Source: an uncultured Peptococcaceae bacterium (lineage in GTDB: Bacteria > Bacillota > Desulfitobacteriia > Desulfitobacteriales > Syntrophobotulaceae). Taken from it: a stretch of 27,595 nucleotides of DNA. The stretch covers positions 1 through 27,595 of the forward strand of contig CALBJS010000187.1 in assembly GCA_937892995.1 (NCBI GenBank), read 5' to 3'. The position numbers were made by a program, and so were the translations under genes. Shown here in pieces: positions 6,849 through 15,491 of the stretch; the first letter of the stretch is position 1; every line of letters starts with the position of its first letter. The notes below the pieces were generated by a model. It was not told the origin of the DNA. It saw nothing but the letters and a program-made list of their open reading frames with translations, and searched no databases.

Positions 6849-7433
6849 GTGAAATTCTATTTTTTCGCTAAAAGGGTTCTCACTATAGTCTTAAAAATTA
6901 AAGGCTATCGAGTACAAGGATTGGAAAACCTCCCCGCCCAAGGGCCTGTTATAATAGCTTGCAATCATATTAGTATGTGGGATCCTGTTATTGTAGGTTG
7001 TACCTTGCCTAGGCAAGTATTCTTTATGGCTAAAGAGGAGCTTTTTCAAATAAAATTATTAGGTAAGGTTTTTAAACAACTGGGGGCTTTTCCCGTAAAA
7101 AGAGGACAGGGAGACATTAGGGCTATTAGAAAATCCCTCATTGTACTTAAAAAGGGAAATATACTTGGGATATTTCCAGAAGGGACACGCTCTAAATCAG
7201 GGGATATTCAGGAAGCTATGGCGGGAATCGCTCTCATTATGGAAAAGAGTAAAGCACCCATTCTACCAATTAAGGTTTATGGATCAAAAGGACTACTAAA
7301 GCAAAAAAGGGGAAACATAGGAATAGTTATTGGGAAACCAATTTTTGCTCATGAAATGTCCTTACCTGAGGGAATAGAAAATCGTCGTTTATGGCTTGCT
7401 AATGAGATTATGAATCTGGTAAACCAGATGTAA
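6849..7433 (+). CDS. plsC: 1-acyl-sn-glycerol-3-phosphate acyltransferase
   Basis: Acylates lysophosphatidate to phosphatidate at the membrane, the second acylation of phospholipid synthesis. The catalytic HX4D motif is NHISMWD (H40, D45) and the substrate motif is FPEGTRS (109-115). GTG 6849 is chosen because AGGGAGG lies 6 nt upstream; 194 residues is normal. A hydrophobic N-terminal segment probably anchors the protein. The first step enzyme, plsY, lies farther along in the same block at 13593. Confidence 0.92.
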   Translation: MKFYFFAKRVLTIVLKIKGYRVQGLENLPAQGPVIIACNHISMWDPVIVGCTLPRQVFFMAKEELFQIKLLGKVFKQLGAFPVKRGQGDIRAIRKSLIVLKKGNILGIFPEGTRSKSGDIQEAMAGIALIMEKSKAPILPIKVYGSKGLLKQKRGNIGIVIGKPIFAHEMSLPEGIENRRLWLANEIMNLVNQM

Positions 7434-7525
7434 AAAATGAGGATGTTGAAAAAAACATAAATAAGAAGGAATTTTGTCTTTCTCAGCGAAATTATTTGGT
7501 ATGCATAAAAAGGAGGGCAGTATTA

Positions 7526-9640
7526 TTGGTTATTAAGCGAGCGGGAAAAGCAGGATTCTGTTTTGGAGTAAAAAGGGCAATAGAAATGGCCGAGAAGGCT
7601 GCTTCGAGAGGCAATACTGCTTCCTTGGGACCGCTTATTCATAATCAACAAGTAGTTGAACAGCTTACAAAAAAAGGAATAAGGGAAATACAATCAATCA
7701 AAGACGTTAGAGAAGGACAACAGCTAGTTATAAGATCGCATGGTGTACCGCCGGAGGTTTATTCAGAAGCAGAGAAAAGGGGCCTCATAATTATTGATGC
7801 GACATGTCCTTATGTTCAAAAAGCTCAGAGGCTTGCCGCCAAATCATCTAAGGACAGCTTTATAGTAGTGGTAGGGGATAGAAGTCATCCTGAAGTAATT
7901 GGTATTCTGGGATGGGCGGGTGAAAATTCTAAGACTATCGAGACTTTAGAAGAAGCTAAGGAATTATCCAACTACCCTAGTATAGCTGTATTGGCACAAA
8001 CTACCCAGCCTAAGAATAATTACTTTGCCATTACTGAGGAATTAAAAAAACATACAGATAATCTCATAATCCATAATACGATTTGTAGTGCAACTGAGGA
8101 ACGACAAGCTTCGGCAGACGAACTGTCGAAAAGTGTTGATGTCATGATAGTTGTAGGAGGGCGTAGTAGCTCAAATACACGTAAACTTGGAGCTATCTGT
8201 AGTGGGAAAACCAAGACACACCTAATTGAAACGGCTCATGAATTACAAGAAATCTGGTTTCAGGATGCTAAAAACGTCGGTTTGACGGCAGGAGCTTCTA
8301 CGCCGGATTGGATAATCGAGGAGGTTTACAAAAAAATGTCGGAAATTATGGAAAATACAAATGGGGCTTTAGAAAAAGACGAAGTCACTAATGTTGAAGA
8401 TGAAACGGTGGAAAAGGAGGCTATTGCGGAAGAAGAACCTGTACAAGAAACCGCGGTTGATTCTCCAACAGTCAGCAGCGATGAAGATAGTACGATGGAA
8501 AGTTTTGACAGCCAACTGCCTAAAATTTATGGTGGGGCTATTGTAAATGGTACTGTAGTTAAAATTACGAATGATGAAGTTTTTGTAGATATTGCTTGGA
8601 AGTCTGAAGGAATAATACCCATCGACGAACTTGCTGCGACAAAAGTCTTAGATATCAATGATCATGTTAAGATAGGTGATACGATCTCAACGATGGTCAC
8701 TAGAGTAGAGAATAAAGAGGGTTATACTGTTCTTTCGCGTAGGCGTGCTGCAGAAATAGAAGCCAGAGAGCGTCTAGCTAAACTAGCCGAAACTAAAGAA
8801 GAAATCCAAGGGAAAGTTACAGAGGTAGTTAAAGGTGGTCTCCTGGTTGACCTTGGAATGAGAGGCTTTGTCCCAGCTTCCCAGATCGAATTAAGTTTTG
8901 TTGATGACCTAAATAAATATATCGGTAAAAAACTTAGATTAAGAGTAATCGAATTTGATTCTTTCAAGAAAAAACTCGTTCTATCTCAAAAGGTTATTCT
9001 TGCTGAAGAACAGTTAGAGAAGCGAGAAGAACTTTTCCGAACCCTTCAGGAAGGGGATGTTGTCAAAGGTATTGTTCGCCGTCTTGTCAGTTTTGGGGCG
9101 TTTATTGACTTAGGTGGTGCTGATGGTCTCCTTCATGTCTCTGATATGGCTTATTCTAGGGTAAATAATCCGTCCGAAATAGTAAAAGTCGATGATGAAG
9201 TTGAAGTTCAGATTTTACGTGTGGACAAGGAAAAAGGCAGGATTTCCTTAGGGCTTAAACAACTGAAAGTAAACCCATGGTCTGTTATTGCAGAAAAATA
9301 TCCTCTTGGTGCTATAGTCAAAGGTAAGGTTGTCAGGATAGCTGTTTTCGGAGCATTTGTTCAACTGGAGGACGGCGTTGATGCTCTAGTTCATATTTCC
9401 CAGCTTGCAGACCACAGGGTGTCGAAGGTAGAAGACATCGTCGAAGTAGGGCAAGTAATAACTGCGAAAGTAATTGAGTGTAAACCCGAAGGAAAAAGAA
9501 TAAGCTTAAGTATTAAGGAAGTACTTCTTGATTCCCAAAAAGCGAGTGACCAAGAAGCTCTAGATAGTCAACAGGAGTCGCCAATAATAACTATAGGTGA
9601 TGCTGTGGGAGATATTCAGGATAATAGTAGCAAGGAATAA
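7526..9640 (+). CDS. ispH: Fused IspH (HMB-PP reductase) and ribosomal S1-like protein
   Basis: 704 residues from TTG 7526, with AGGAGG 9 nt upstream. Residues 1-275 are IspH, the last enzyme of the non-mevalonate isoprenoid pathway. The three cluster cysteines (C12, C94, C187) and the active-site H39, H72, H121, E123, T159/T160, S215-N217 and S258 are all present, so it should be active. An acidic linker (about 275-333) leads to four S1 RNA-binding domains (about 336-407, 426-490, 508-579, 594-666). The third and fourth keep the FGAF and LLHVSD/LVHISQ patterns best; the second is more divergent. The fusion is known in clostridia and is not a frameshift artefact. It follows cmk and plsC. Confidence 0.95.
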   Translation: MVIKRAGKAGFCFGVKRAIEMAEKAASRGNTASLGPLIHNQQVVEQLTKKGIREIQSIKDVREGQQLVIRSHGVPPEVYSEAEKRGLIIIDATCPYVQKAQRLAAKSSKDSFIVVVGDRSHPEVIGILGWAGENSKTIETLEEAKELSNYPSIAVLAQTTQPKNNYFAITEELKKHTDNLIIHNTICSATEERQASADELSKSVDVMIVVGGRSSSNTRKLGAICSGKTKTHLIETAHELQEIWFQDAKNVGLTAGASTPDWIIEEVYKKMSEIMENTNGALEKDEVTNVEDETVEKEAIAEEEPVQETAVDSPTVSSDEDSTMESFDSQLPKIYGGAIVNGTVVKITNDEVFVDIAWKSEGIIPIDELAATKVLDINDHVKIGDTISTMVTRVENKEGYTVLSRRRAAEIEARERLAKLAETKEEIQGKVTEVVKGGLLVDLGMRGFVPASQIELSFVDDLNKYIGKKLRLRVIEFDSFKKKLVLSQKVILAEEQLEKREELFRTLQEGDVVKGIVRRLVSFGAFIDLGGADGLLHVSDMAYSRVNNPSEIVKVDDEVEVQILRVDKEKGRISLGLKQLKVNPWSVIAEKYPLGAIVKGKVVRIAVFGAFVQLEDGVDALVHISQLADHRVSKVEDIVEVGQVITAKVIECKPEGKRISLSIKEVLLDSQKASDQEALDSQQESPIITIGDAVGDIQDNSSKE

Positions 9641-9663
9641 TTAAACTGTAGCATACTCGAATT

Positions 9664-9699
9664 AAATGACTTCTTGCTCTGGATAGCAAGAAGTCATTT
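9664..9699 (+). terminator. 15-bp stem-loop after ispH/S1
   Basis: AAATGACTTCTTGCT pairs perfectly with AGCAAGAAGTCATTT around a six-base loop. It is followed only by a short T stretch, so it is either a terminator of moderate strength or an mRNA 3'-end stabiliser. Confidence 0.6.
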
Positions 9700-9775
9700 C
9701 ACTTGAGGTCTTTCTTCAGAATGGATAATCTATACTTGTTTTTTACTAGCGATTAATAGAGCAGGGGGTTTAGAA

Positions 9776-10870
9776 ATGGGACAAAAGACTAAACGAAAAA
9801 ATCCGGACTTTATCCTTGTATTTACTTCTATAATCCTCCTAGCCATTGGCTTGATAATGGTTCTAAGTGCAAGCTCGCTATTCGCTTTCAATGAAACCGG
9901 AAACTCCTATCATCTTTTTTATAAACAATTAAAATGGGCAGGCCTTGGTCTGATAATAGCTTTTATAACAATGCTTATTCCCTATAAATATTGGAAAAGG
10001 GTCTCTGGAATAGGGATCCTAGTAAGTGTAACCTTATTATTATTGGTAAAGTACAGTGATTTGGCTATATCAATTAAGGGTTCAACACGTTGGTTAAATC
10101 TTGCAGGAATCTCTGTTCAACCTTCGGAAATTGCCAAACTATCCCTTGTCCTTTTTTTAGCCTATATCTTTAACCGTTACCCGGTAAAGAAAATTACCGA
10201 CTTATTTTTACCGTTTTCGGTTATGGGTATCATTTTGTTATTAGTCTATAAACAACCGGATCTGGGAACTATGATCGTTATAGTATTGGCCTGTGGATTT
10301 ATGATTCTAATGACGGAGCTATCTACAGCATATTTTGTAGTTGCTATCCCTCTTTTACTTATACCGGGGTTCTATCTTGTCAAGAATACTGAATACCAGT
10401 GGAATAGGATCTTAGGATGGCTTTATCCTTGGAAGTATGCCTCTACATTTGGTTATCAGATGGTTAATGCCCAGATAGCATTTGGAACAGGTGGAATATT
10501 TGGGATAGGAATTGGTCGGAGTAGTCAAAATGCCTATTTGCCCGAAAATTATTCCGACACGATTTTTGCGGTTATTGGTGAAGAATTTGGCCTTTTTGGA
10601 GCATGCTTTGTATTACTGTGTTTTGTTCTACTTATTAGTAGAGGATACCTGATATCAAGGCAATGTCCTGATCGTTTTGGCCAATTACTAGGGTTTGGTA
10701 TTACCTCTTTATTAGCTACCCAAATAGCAGTTAACCTTTGTGTTGTAACAGGTCTCCTTCCAGTAACAGGGATAACGTTGCCTCTAATTTCTTATGGTGG
10801 TAGTTCTTTAGTAATAACTATGTTAGAAATCGGTATTTTACTTAACATATCTCGCTATCGTGAGAATTAA
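9776..10870 (+). CDS. SEDS-family peptidoglycan polymerase (FtsW/SpoVE type)
   Basis: 364 residues with about ten membrane helices, the usual size for FtsW/RodA/SpoVE glycosyltransferases that polymerise lipid II. Motifs: GSTRWLNLAGISVQPSEIAK (102-121), KQPDLGTM (159-166), the GIGIGRSSQNAYLPENYSD loop (243-261) with the conserved Asp retained at D261, and PLISYGGSS near the C-terminus. The PLP-EN-YSD loop departs from the common LPE-HTD. The LPExxxDxIFAVIGEE form favours FtsW/SpoVE over RodA. The gene is not in a division cluster; with spoIVA in the same block a sporulation (cortex) or secondary division role is possible. The start ATG has AGGGGG upstream. Confidence 0.88.
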   Translation: MGQKTKRKNPDFILVFTSIILLAIGLIMVLSASSLFAFNETGNSYHLFYKQLKWAGLGLIIAFITMLIPYKYWKRVSGIGILVSVTLLLLVKYSDLAISIKGSTRWLNLAGISVQPSEIAKLSLVLFLAYIFNRYPVKKITDLFLPFSVMGIILLLVYKQPDLGTMIVIVLACGFMILMTELSTAYFVVAIPLLLIPGFYLVKNTEYQWNRILGWLYPWKYASTFGYQMVNAQIAFGTGGIFGIGIGRSSQNAYLPENYSDTIFAVIGEEFGLFGACFVLLCFVLLISRGYLISRQCPDRFGQLLGFGITSLLATQIAVNLCVVTGLLPVTGITLPLISYGGSSLVITMLEIGILLNISRYREN

Positions 10871-10937
10871 TATCTTAATGAAGTAGGTATGAAGGCAATG
10901 ATTAGGATATATTAATAAATCAAGGGATGGGAAGAGC

Positions 10938-12266
10938 TTGGCAAAGGGTTTGAAGGTATCTAAGGTGCAAAGAGAAAGCATTGCTGCTGAGATGGAGATC
11001 GAACCGGGTGATGTTATTCTTCAGGTTGATAATCAAGAAATAGTTGATATTCTGGATCTACATTACTATACATCAGATCGGGAATTTACCTTATTTATAG
11101 AAAAAAAGAATAAAGAAATCTGGAGATTAGAAATTGAGATGGAGCCAGGGGAGATACTGGGTATAGAGGTTAGCTCTGTTAGTGCTAAGGGTCTGAAGAA
11201 ATGTAATAATAATTGTATTTTTTGTTTTGTAAAACAAATGCCATCGGGAATGAGAGAATCCCTTTATGAGCGGGATGACGATTACAGGCTCTCAGTTACT
11301 CAAGGTAGTTATATTACTTTATCTAATCTTACTTCCTCTGAATTCCAAAGAATATTAAATTATCATATTAGCCCATTATATATTTCTGTTCATGCTTGGA
11401 ATCCTGAGGTTAGAAGAAGACTCATGGGAAATCCTTTGTCGGGAAAACTTCCGGAGCAAATAGAAATGCTTGCTGGAAAGGGCACAACACTGCATACCCA
11501 GATTGTCTTAGTTCCTGGTTATAATGATGGTATGATTCTAGAGGAAACTGTCGAAAAACTTGCACGAAATTATCCCGCGGTTCAGTCCATTGGGATAGTT
11601 CCGGTCGGTTTGACTAAACATAGAGCGGGTCTTGCTAAACTCAGAACAATAACTTCAACTGAAGCCAAAAAACTTTTAGAATCAGGAATGGATTGGCAAA
11701 GAAAGTTCAAGATTAGAACAGGTAAGAATCTTGTCTATTTTTCAGATGAGTTCTACGTACTTGCTGAATGTGATTTTCCCCAGGCTAGCGAATACGATGA
11801 CTTTCCTCAATTAGAGAACGGAATAGGTATGACGGCAAAACTTTATTCAGAGCTTTCTTTGTATTATTCTAACCTTCCAAAAAGAATATCCGGCAGAAGG
11901 ATTCATATAGTAACCGGAGTGTCTGCATCGGGTTTTTTTAAGTTTTGGGCTAGAAAATTAGCCCAAATTAAGGGCTTAGAAGTATCTGTCCATGAAATAG
12001 TAAATAATTTTTTTGGGTCTACGGTTACCGTGGCCGGGTTGTTAACTGCTCAAGATATTGCTGCCCAACTAGGAGATCTTCAAGGAGAGTATTTTTTAAT
12101 TCCTGAGGTTATGCTAAAGGCGGATGAAAAAATCTTCCTAGATGGTTATGATATTTTTTGGCTGGAACAACGCGTTAATGGTAAGATAGTAGTTATAGAG
12201 AATAACGGTAAGGCATTTTTAGAAGGTATACTGGGAAGGGAATTGGAGGTGCTTGATAATGAGTAA
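10938..12266 (+). CDS. DUF512 protein, PDZ plus radical-SAM-like iron-sulfur domain
   Basis: 442 residues starting at TTG 10938 (GGGATGGGAAG upstream). Residues about 1-65 resemble a PDZ-like domain (EPGDVILQVDNQEIVD). Then comes CNNNCIFC (C89, C93, C96), a cysteine set of the type that binds a 4Fe-4S cluster, followed by a barrel-like region with QGSYITLSNLTS and ending in the DUF512 domain. The family is annotated as a putative radical SAM enzyme and is often found just upstream of der; its reaction is unknown. Here it overlaps der by 8 bp, which implies translational coupling. Confidence 0.9.
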   Translation: MAKGLKVSKVQRESIAAEMEIEPGDVILQVDNQEIVDILDLHYYTSDREFTLFIEKKNKEIWRLEIEMEPGEILGIEVSSVSAKGLKKCNNNCIFCFVKQMPSGMRESLYERDDDYRLSVTQGSYITLSNLTSSEFQRILNYHISPLYISVHAWNPEVRRRLMGNPLSGKLPEQIEMLAGKGTTLHTQIVLVPGYNDGMILEETVEKLARNYPAVQSIGIVPVGLTKHRAGLAKLRTITSTEAKKLLESGMDWQRKFKIRTGKNLVYFSDEFYVLAECDFPQASEYDDFPQLENGIGMTAKLYSELSLYYSNLPKRISGRRIHIVTGVSASGFFKFWARKLAQIKGLEVSVHEIVNNFFGSTVTVAGLLTAQDIAAQLGDLQGEYFLIPEVMLKADEKIFLDGYDIFWLEQRVNGKIVVIENNGKAFLEGILGRELEVLDNE

Positions 12267-13590
12267 ACCTATAGTAGCGATAGTAGGGCGTCCTAATGTT
12301 GGAAAATCTACCCTTTTTAATAGAATTGTCGGGGGTTTGGTTGCAATTGTTGAGAACACACCCGGTGTTACGAGGGATAGGCTATATTTTGATGCTGAAT
12401 GGCTTGGTAGGAAATTTACCCTTATTGATACTGGTGGGATTGAATTTAAAGATGAGACAACTTCGCTTTCGGCCAAGATGAAACAACAGGCTGAAGTAGC
12501 TGTTGATGAAGCTGATGTGGTCTTATTTCTTGTAGATTCTAAGACTAAGGTAACACCGGATGATGAGCAGATTGCCCAGTACCTGAGAAAAGCAAAAAAG
12601 CCAATCTTGCTAGTTGTCAACAAGGTTGAGGATTTTACAAGTTTTGAATCTGAGGCTCATGAGTATTTGGCTTTAGGGTTCGGGGATTCAATACCGCTTT
12701 CAGCCGTACATGGGTTAAATATCGGTGATTTGCTAGATACTATTGTTTCAAAGTTTCCTAAGGAAACTAAAGAGGATTATGCACCTGATGTGATCAAAAT
12801 AGCGGTGATAGGTAGGCCAAATGTAGGGAAGTCTTCTATTATAAATATGCTTCTCGGAGAGGAAAGAGTGATTGTCAGTAATATTCCGGGTACTACTAGG
12901 GATGCCATCGATACACCGTTCACCTATGAGGATAGAAATTATATACTTATCGATACCGCCGGTATCAGAAGAAAGAAGAAGATAGCGGAGGTTACTGAGA
13001 ATTACAGTGTTATTCGTTCTTTCAGAGCTGTTGATAGAGCTGATATCGTACTTATGGTCATTGACTCGACTGAAGGTGTGACTGAACAAGATAAAAGGAT
13101 TATTGGTTATGGCCATGAGGAGGGAAAAGGTCTGATTTTAATTATCAATAAATGGGACCTTATTACGAAAGATGATAAGACATTAAATAAATATGAAAAA
13201 GAGGTAAGGGAAGAATTATCTTTTGTCGGTTATGCTCCAACCCAGTTTGTATCGGCTAAAACAGGACAAAGAGTAAACAAAATTATGGATTTGGTTGAAT
13301 TTGTTGCCGAGCAAACCAGTAGGCGTATCTTGACCAGCACTCTTAACAGTTTATTAAGGGAATGGGTGCATCTTAATCCTCCTCCTTCTGATAAAGGAAA
13401 ACGACTTAAAATATTATATGCTACTCAAAGCAGTGTTCAACCTCCTACTTTTATTTTCTTCGTTAATGATCCTGAGCTTGTACATTTTTCGTATCGTAGA
13501 TATTTAGAGAATCAACTAAGAAAAAACTTTGGCTTTGAAGGATCACCAATTAGACTTATTATGAGAAGAAGAGATGAGGAGAATGATTAA
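12259..13590 (+). CDS. der: Ribosome-associated GTPase Der (EngA)
   Basis: 443 residues with the diagnostic tandem G domains. First domain: GRPNVGKST (10-18), DTGG and NKVE; second: GRPNVGKSS, DTAG and NKWD; then a C-terminal KH-like domain. Der is an essential GTPase needed for maturation of the 50S ribosomal subunit. ATG 12259 is preferred over TTG 12253 because GGAGGT sits 8 nt before it. It overlaps the DUF512 gene and is followed 2 bp later by plsY, so DUF512-der-plsY-gpsA look like one transcript. Confidence 0.96.
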   Translation: MSKPIVAIVGRPNVGKSTLFNRIVGGLVAIVENTPGVTRDRLYFDAEWLGRKFTLIDTGGIEFKDETTSLSAKMKQQAEVAVDEADVVLFLVDSKTKVTPDDEQIAQYLRKAKKPILLVVNKVEDFTSFESEAHEYLALGFGDSIPLSAVHGLNIGDLLDTIVSKFPKETKEDYAPDVIKIAVIGRPNVGKSSIINMLLGEERVIVSNIPGTTRDAIDTPFTYEDRNYILIDTAGIRRKKKIAEVTENYSVIRSFRAVDRADIVLMVIDSTEGVTEQDKRIIGYGHEEGKGLILIINKWDLITKDDKTLNKYEKEVREELSFVGYAPTQFVSAKTGQRVNKIMDLVEFVAEQTSRRILTSTLNSLLREWVHLNPPPSDKGKRLKILYATQSSVQPPTFIFFVNDPELVHFSYRRYLENQLRKNFGFEGSPIRLIMRRRDEEND

Positions 13591-13592
13591 AA

Positions 13593-14186
13593 ATGTCAGA
13601 GTATTTTGTCTTTTTAGTTGCTTATCTTCTGGGTACTATTCCCTTTGCTTATCTGGCAGGTAAGGTTAAGAAGCTGGATATTCGTCAACATGGAAGTGGC
13701 AATATGGGAGCAACCAATACCTATCGATTCTTGGGTAAAAAATGGGGGATAAGTGTCTTAGCGGGGGATGCTATTAAAGGTGGAGTAGCAGCCTATCTAT
13801 GTTTTATATCATTCGGGCCTTGGGGCGGTGTGGTAGGTGGAATTCTAGCGATGATCGGACATAGTTGGAATCCTTTCTTTGGTTTCAAGCCAAGCGGAAA
13901 AGGCGTAGCTAGTGGATTAGGAATTATTACAGTGCTAATGCCGAAGGTTATGATCATCTCTATTAGCGTTTTCATTTTAATAGTGGCAGTTAGCAAGTAT
14001 GTTTCCCTTGGTTCAATTCTTGGAGCTTTAACTGTGCTTGTTATGGTTTTCGCTTTTCAAGAACCTAATGCTTACAAACTATTTGCCCTAATTGGTGTTT
14101 CTCTGGTTATTATTAGACATCGTACAAATGTAAAACGCATACTTAATGGTACCGAAGCAAAATTCGGGCAGAAAAATGAGGAGTGA
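13593..14186 (+). CDS. plsY: Acyl-phosphate:glycerol-3-phosphate acyltransferase PlsY
   Basis: Integral membrane enzyme that adds the first acyl chain to glycerol-3-phosphate. 197 residues with about five helices. The three family motifs are visible: GSGNMGATN (34-42), a GHSWNPFFGFKPSGKGVA segment (about 91-108), and an IIRHRTNVKR segment near the end. The ribosome site GGAG is about 12 nt from ATG 13593. It is followed by gpsA, which makes its substrate. Confidence 0.95.
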   Translation: MSEYFVFLVAYLLGTIPFAYLAGKVKKLDIRQHGSGNMGATNTYRFLGKKWGISVLAGDAIKGGVAAYLCFISFGPWGGVVGGILAMIGHSWNPFFGFKPSGKGVASGLGIITVLMPKVMIISISVFILIVAVSKYVSLGSILGALTVLVMVFAFQEPNAYKLFALIGVSLVIIRHRTNVKRILNGTEAKFGQKNEE

Positions 14187-14193
14187 TGTTATC

Positions 14194-15204
14194 GTGAAAA
14201 AGATTGCTATTTTTGGATCTGGTAGTTGGGGGACGGCGATTGCCCTTCTTTTGGTAAGGGCGGGACATAGAGTTTCGCTTATTGGAATATTTTCAGATGA
14301 GATTGACTTAATGAAAAGAAGAAAGGAAAATGTCCCCTACCTTCCGGGAGTATTCTTACCGGACGAAATACTTCCTACTACTGATCTTGCGGAGATTGAT
14401 GCCGAGGCCGTTTTTCTTGTTGTACCTTCTCATGCTGTAAGGGAAAGTGCCCGTTTAATCAAGCCTTATTTGAGACCAGGTTGTATAGTTGTGAACGCTG
14501 CCAAAGGGCTGGAAGAAAATACTCATCTGAGGCTTTCACAAGCCCTGGAGGAAGAGCTTCCTAAACATCCGATAGCTGTTTTATCGGGGCCTAGTCATGC
14601 TGAAGAAGTAGGAAGAGATGTACCCACAGCTGTGGTAGTTGCCTCTGAAGATATTTCTATTGCCGAAGCTGTCCAAGATTTAATAATGACATCTAAATTT
14701 AGGGTTTATACTAATCGAGATATTATTGGAGTCGAGCTAGGAGGGGCACTTAAGAATATTATTGCTTTGTGTACCGGGATTCTCGAAGGGATGAATCCTA
14801 GAGATAATACTAAAGCGGCTCTTATTACTAGGGGTTTAGCTGAAATAACAAGGTTAGGAATAGCTATGGGAGCGGAAAGGCAGACATTTTCAGGTCTTTC
14901 CGGAATAGGGGATTTAATAGTGACTTGTACAAGCCTTCATAGTCGCAATCTTCGTGCAGGGCGTGCTCTTGGAGCCGGTAAACCCCTGGAAGAAGTACTA
15001 AGGGAGGTAGGTATGGTGGTTGAAGGAGTAAGGGCTACTAAAGTTGCTTATGAGCTGAGTAAAAAATATGCTATCCCTATGCCTATTACTGAACAAGCGT
15101 ATAAGGTCTTATTTGAAGGATTAAGCCCAAATGAAGCACTGGCTAATTTGATGATGAGAGGAAAGAAACATGAGACCGAGGATATGGGGATTCTCGGGTT
15201 ATAA
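14194..15204 (+). CDS. gpsA: Glycerol-3-phosphate dehydrogenase [NAD(P)+]
   Basis: Reduces dihydroxyacetone phosphate to glycerol-3-phosphate, the substrate of PlsY. GTG 14194 gives 336 residues and begins directly at the nucleotide fold (GSGSWG, 8-13), with GAGGAG 10 nt upstream; longer frames would overlap plsY by 41 bp. Further signatures are AAKGLE (K104), SGPSHAEEV, and ELGGALKN with catalytic K187. An intrinsic terminator follows about 95 bp later, marking the end of this operon. Confidence 0.95.
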   Translation: MKKIAIFGSGSWGTAIALLLVRAGHRVSLIGIFSDEIDLMKRRKENVPYLPGVFLPDEILPTTDLAEIDAEAVFLVVPSHAVRESARLIKPYLRPGCIVVNAAKGLEENTHLRLSQALEEELPKHPIAVLSGPSHAEEVGRDVPTAVVVASEDISIAEAVQDLIMTSKFRVYTNRDIIGVELGGALKNIIALCTGILEGMNPRDNTKAALITRGLAEITRLGIAMGAERQTFSGLSGIGDLIVTCTSLHSRNLRAGRALGAGKPLEEVLREVGMVVEGVRATKVAYELSKKYAIPMPITEQAYKVLFEGLSPNEALANLMMRGKKHETEDMGILGL

Positions 15205-15298
15205 GACCTATTTAGATTTTAGAAAAAAAGAAGCAAAAAAGATATTAATCTTGCTTAATAAGAATTTATGATAGGAATACAAAAGATGTTTCTGTTCC

Positions 15299-15325
15299 GA
15301 CACCTTTAAGGGGTGTCATTTTTTT
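15299..15325 (+). terminator. Intrinsic terminator after gpsA
   Basis: GACACC and GGTGTC stem with a TTTAAGG loop, then AT and seven T. Confidence 0.8.
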
Positions 15326-15448
15326 GTATAAAAAACTTAATTATTTAGACATAAATAGGATTTTTTAAAATATAAATATAATGCTTGAGGTGCTAGTCCT
15401 GTTAATGAAATCATGAAAAAAGCGAAGTAACTAAAGGGTAGATTTGGG

Positions 15449-15463
15449 GTCCTTACTAAGGAC
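15449..15463. promoter_or_regulatory. Inverted repeat in the spoIVA leader
   Basis: GTCCTTA-C-TAAGGAC. The right arm reads AAGGACAGC, which loosely resembles the WWRRACAR core bound by SpoIIID, a regulator of mother-cell genes. No convincing SigE promoter was found; the best -10-like match is CATAAAT at 15350. Confidence 0.25.
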
Positions 15464-15491
15464 AGCACACTAAAAGGGAGGGAAATGTTCT

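Noticed and set aside
12219..13116. Minus-strand frames opposite der
   Set aside because: der is unambiguous with both G domains; these are shadows.
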